Assembly: GCA_034190875.2 (NCBI GenBank)
Contig: CM067349.1
Location: 25,621,142 to 25,685,141, forward strand
Length of the DNA: 64,000 nucleotides
Source of the DNA: Urechis unicinctus
Lineage: Eukaryota; Annelida; Polychaeta; Xenopneusta; Urechidae
Direction of reading: 5' to 3'
Positions 63,648 through 64,000 of this stretch are shown here, one piece after another. Position numbers and translations under genes: made by a program. The notes beneath the pieces were generated by a model that was not told the DNA's origin, made no database searches, and saw only the letters and a program-made list of their open reading frames with translations. Every line of letters begins with the position of its first letter. Position 1 is the first letter of the stretch.

Positions 63648-64000
63648 ATGGCCGGGCTTAGTGCGTTCAAAGCACCCAGAGAGTTAGACTTTACTGGTAA
63701 TGTGTCTCAGAACTGGAATAAATTTCAAAATGCATTTAATATTTTCATGTGTGCCAGTGGGCTAGATGAAAAGCCTGACAAGAGGAAAGTGATGTGTTTG
63801 TTGAATGTTGCTGGCTCACGAGCAATGGCTGTGTATGAGTCGTTCCAGTTTGCCCGTGCTGAAGATAAGTTTGATCTCGCAATTGTGTTGGCCAAGTTTG
63901 AAGCACACTGTATCCCTAAAGTGAATGAGTTGCTGGAAAGGGAGCGATTTTTCATCCGCATGCAGCAGACCGGTGAATCGGGGACGCAAGTCGTCAGCGC
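63648..64000 (+). CDS. retrotransposon Gag N-terminus (partial)
   Basis: Open from ATG at 63648 (CACAATGG) to the window end, 117+ codons. It reads FKAPRELDFTGNVSQNWNKF, then MCLLNVAGSRAMAVYESF and ERFFIRMQQ, the pattern of Gypsy Gag in animals (a P..LDF.G....NW..F opening, then LLN..G..A...Y..F, then F..R.Q..GES). Intact as far as visible, so the copy may be young. Gag packages the element RNA into particles. Confidence 0.85.
   Translation, partial: MAGLSAFKAPRELDFTGNVSQNWNKFQNAFNIFMCASGLDEKPDKRKVMCLLNVAGSRAMAVYESFQFARAEDKFDLAIVLAKFEAHCIPKVNELLERERFFIRMQQTGESGTQVVS

Larger units (their letters stand above)
63323..64000 (+). mobile_element. Gypsy-type LTR retrotransposon, 5' end (LTR, PBS, leader, gag)
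   Basis: A short LTR probably ends at 63440 (...GTTTACA), starting at TGTAGCAT (63323) or TGTTACG (63344), with AATAAA inside (about 63392). It is directly followed by the primer site and, 195 bases later, the gag start. The rest lies beyond the window. The LTR start is uncertain without the 3' copy. Confidence 0.7.

Overview
This is a eukaryotic, intron-rich, repeat-rich animal window. Coding exons are short islands with GT..AG boundaries inside long AT-rich non-coding DNA full of microsatellites, minisatellites, MITE-like inverted repeats and broken retroelements. The genes recognised (BAMBI, SLC16-type transporters, SAPCD2, a claudin/PMP22-like tetraspan) are those of a bilaterian. A SINE-like 3' end (GTTAAACCC followed by CACTCACTCAC) and the general repeat style resemble molluscs. 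That lineage call is inference only.

Layout. 1-4618: no supported gene; upstream DNA or first intron of BAMBI, with a SINE-like tail near 4.3 kb. 4.6-11.1 kb: BAMBI-like TGF-beta pseudoreceptor (+), two coding exons seen, signal-peptide exon not found. 13.4-14.6 kb: a dispersed repeat with tandem units and a truncated LINE. 14.8-15.3 kb: a probable last exon of an unknown gene (-). 18.5-19.2 kb: single-exon two-TM protein (-) with a TATA box. 22.6-23.3 kb: single-exon 217-aa protein (-) with a TATA/GC-box promoter. 23.96-24.15 kb: a 33-bp minisatellite with six CACGTG E-boxes, lying between that gene and the divergent 25.8-30.4 kb gene (+), which encodes a 1527-aa disordered, acidic protein. 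30.98-31.6 kb: another minisatellite. 31.8-39.3 kb: no gene found. 39.4-40.9 kb: claudin/PMP22-like gene (-). 41.7-42.4 kb: large AT satellite. 42.5-42.8 kb: broken Gypsy integrase. 42.8-43.5 kb: MITE copies. 44.6-46.9 kb (+) and 48.0-51.7 kb (-): two tail-to-tail SLC16-like paralogs separated by microsatellites. 52.2-57.9 kb: SAPCD2 homolog (+), with a 1.66-kb TIR transposon at the end of its first coding exon. 59.4-59.7 kb: LINE remnant. 60.4-63.3 kb: a degenerate element bounded by roughly 190-bp inverted repeats with a nested MITE. 63.3-64.0 kb: the 5' end of a Gypsy-type LTR retrotransposon (LTR end, leucine-tRNA primer site, gag start) running off the window.

The genes do not form one pathway: BAMBI damps TGF-beta/BMP signalling, SAPCD2 belongs to spindle-orientation/polarity biology, the SLC16-like pair are membrane transporters, and the tetraspan is a junction/membrane protein. 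The most unusual points are the transposon TIR that appears to supply the 5' splice site of SAPCD2 intron 1, the exon-by-exon mosaic similarity of the transporter pair, the evenly spaced E-box minisatellite between two divergent genes, and a pair of dispersed repeats sharing a TGTACGACGGG-type tandem array.
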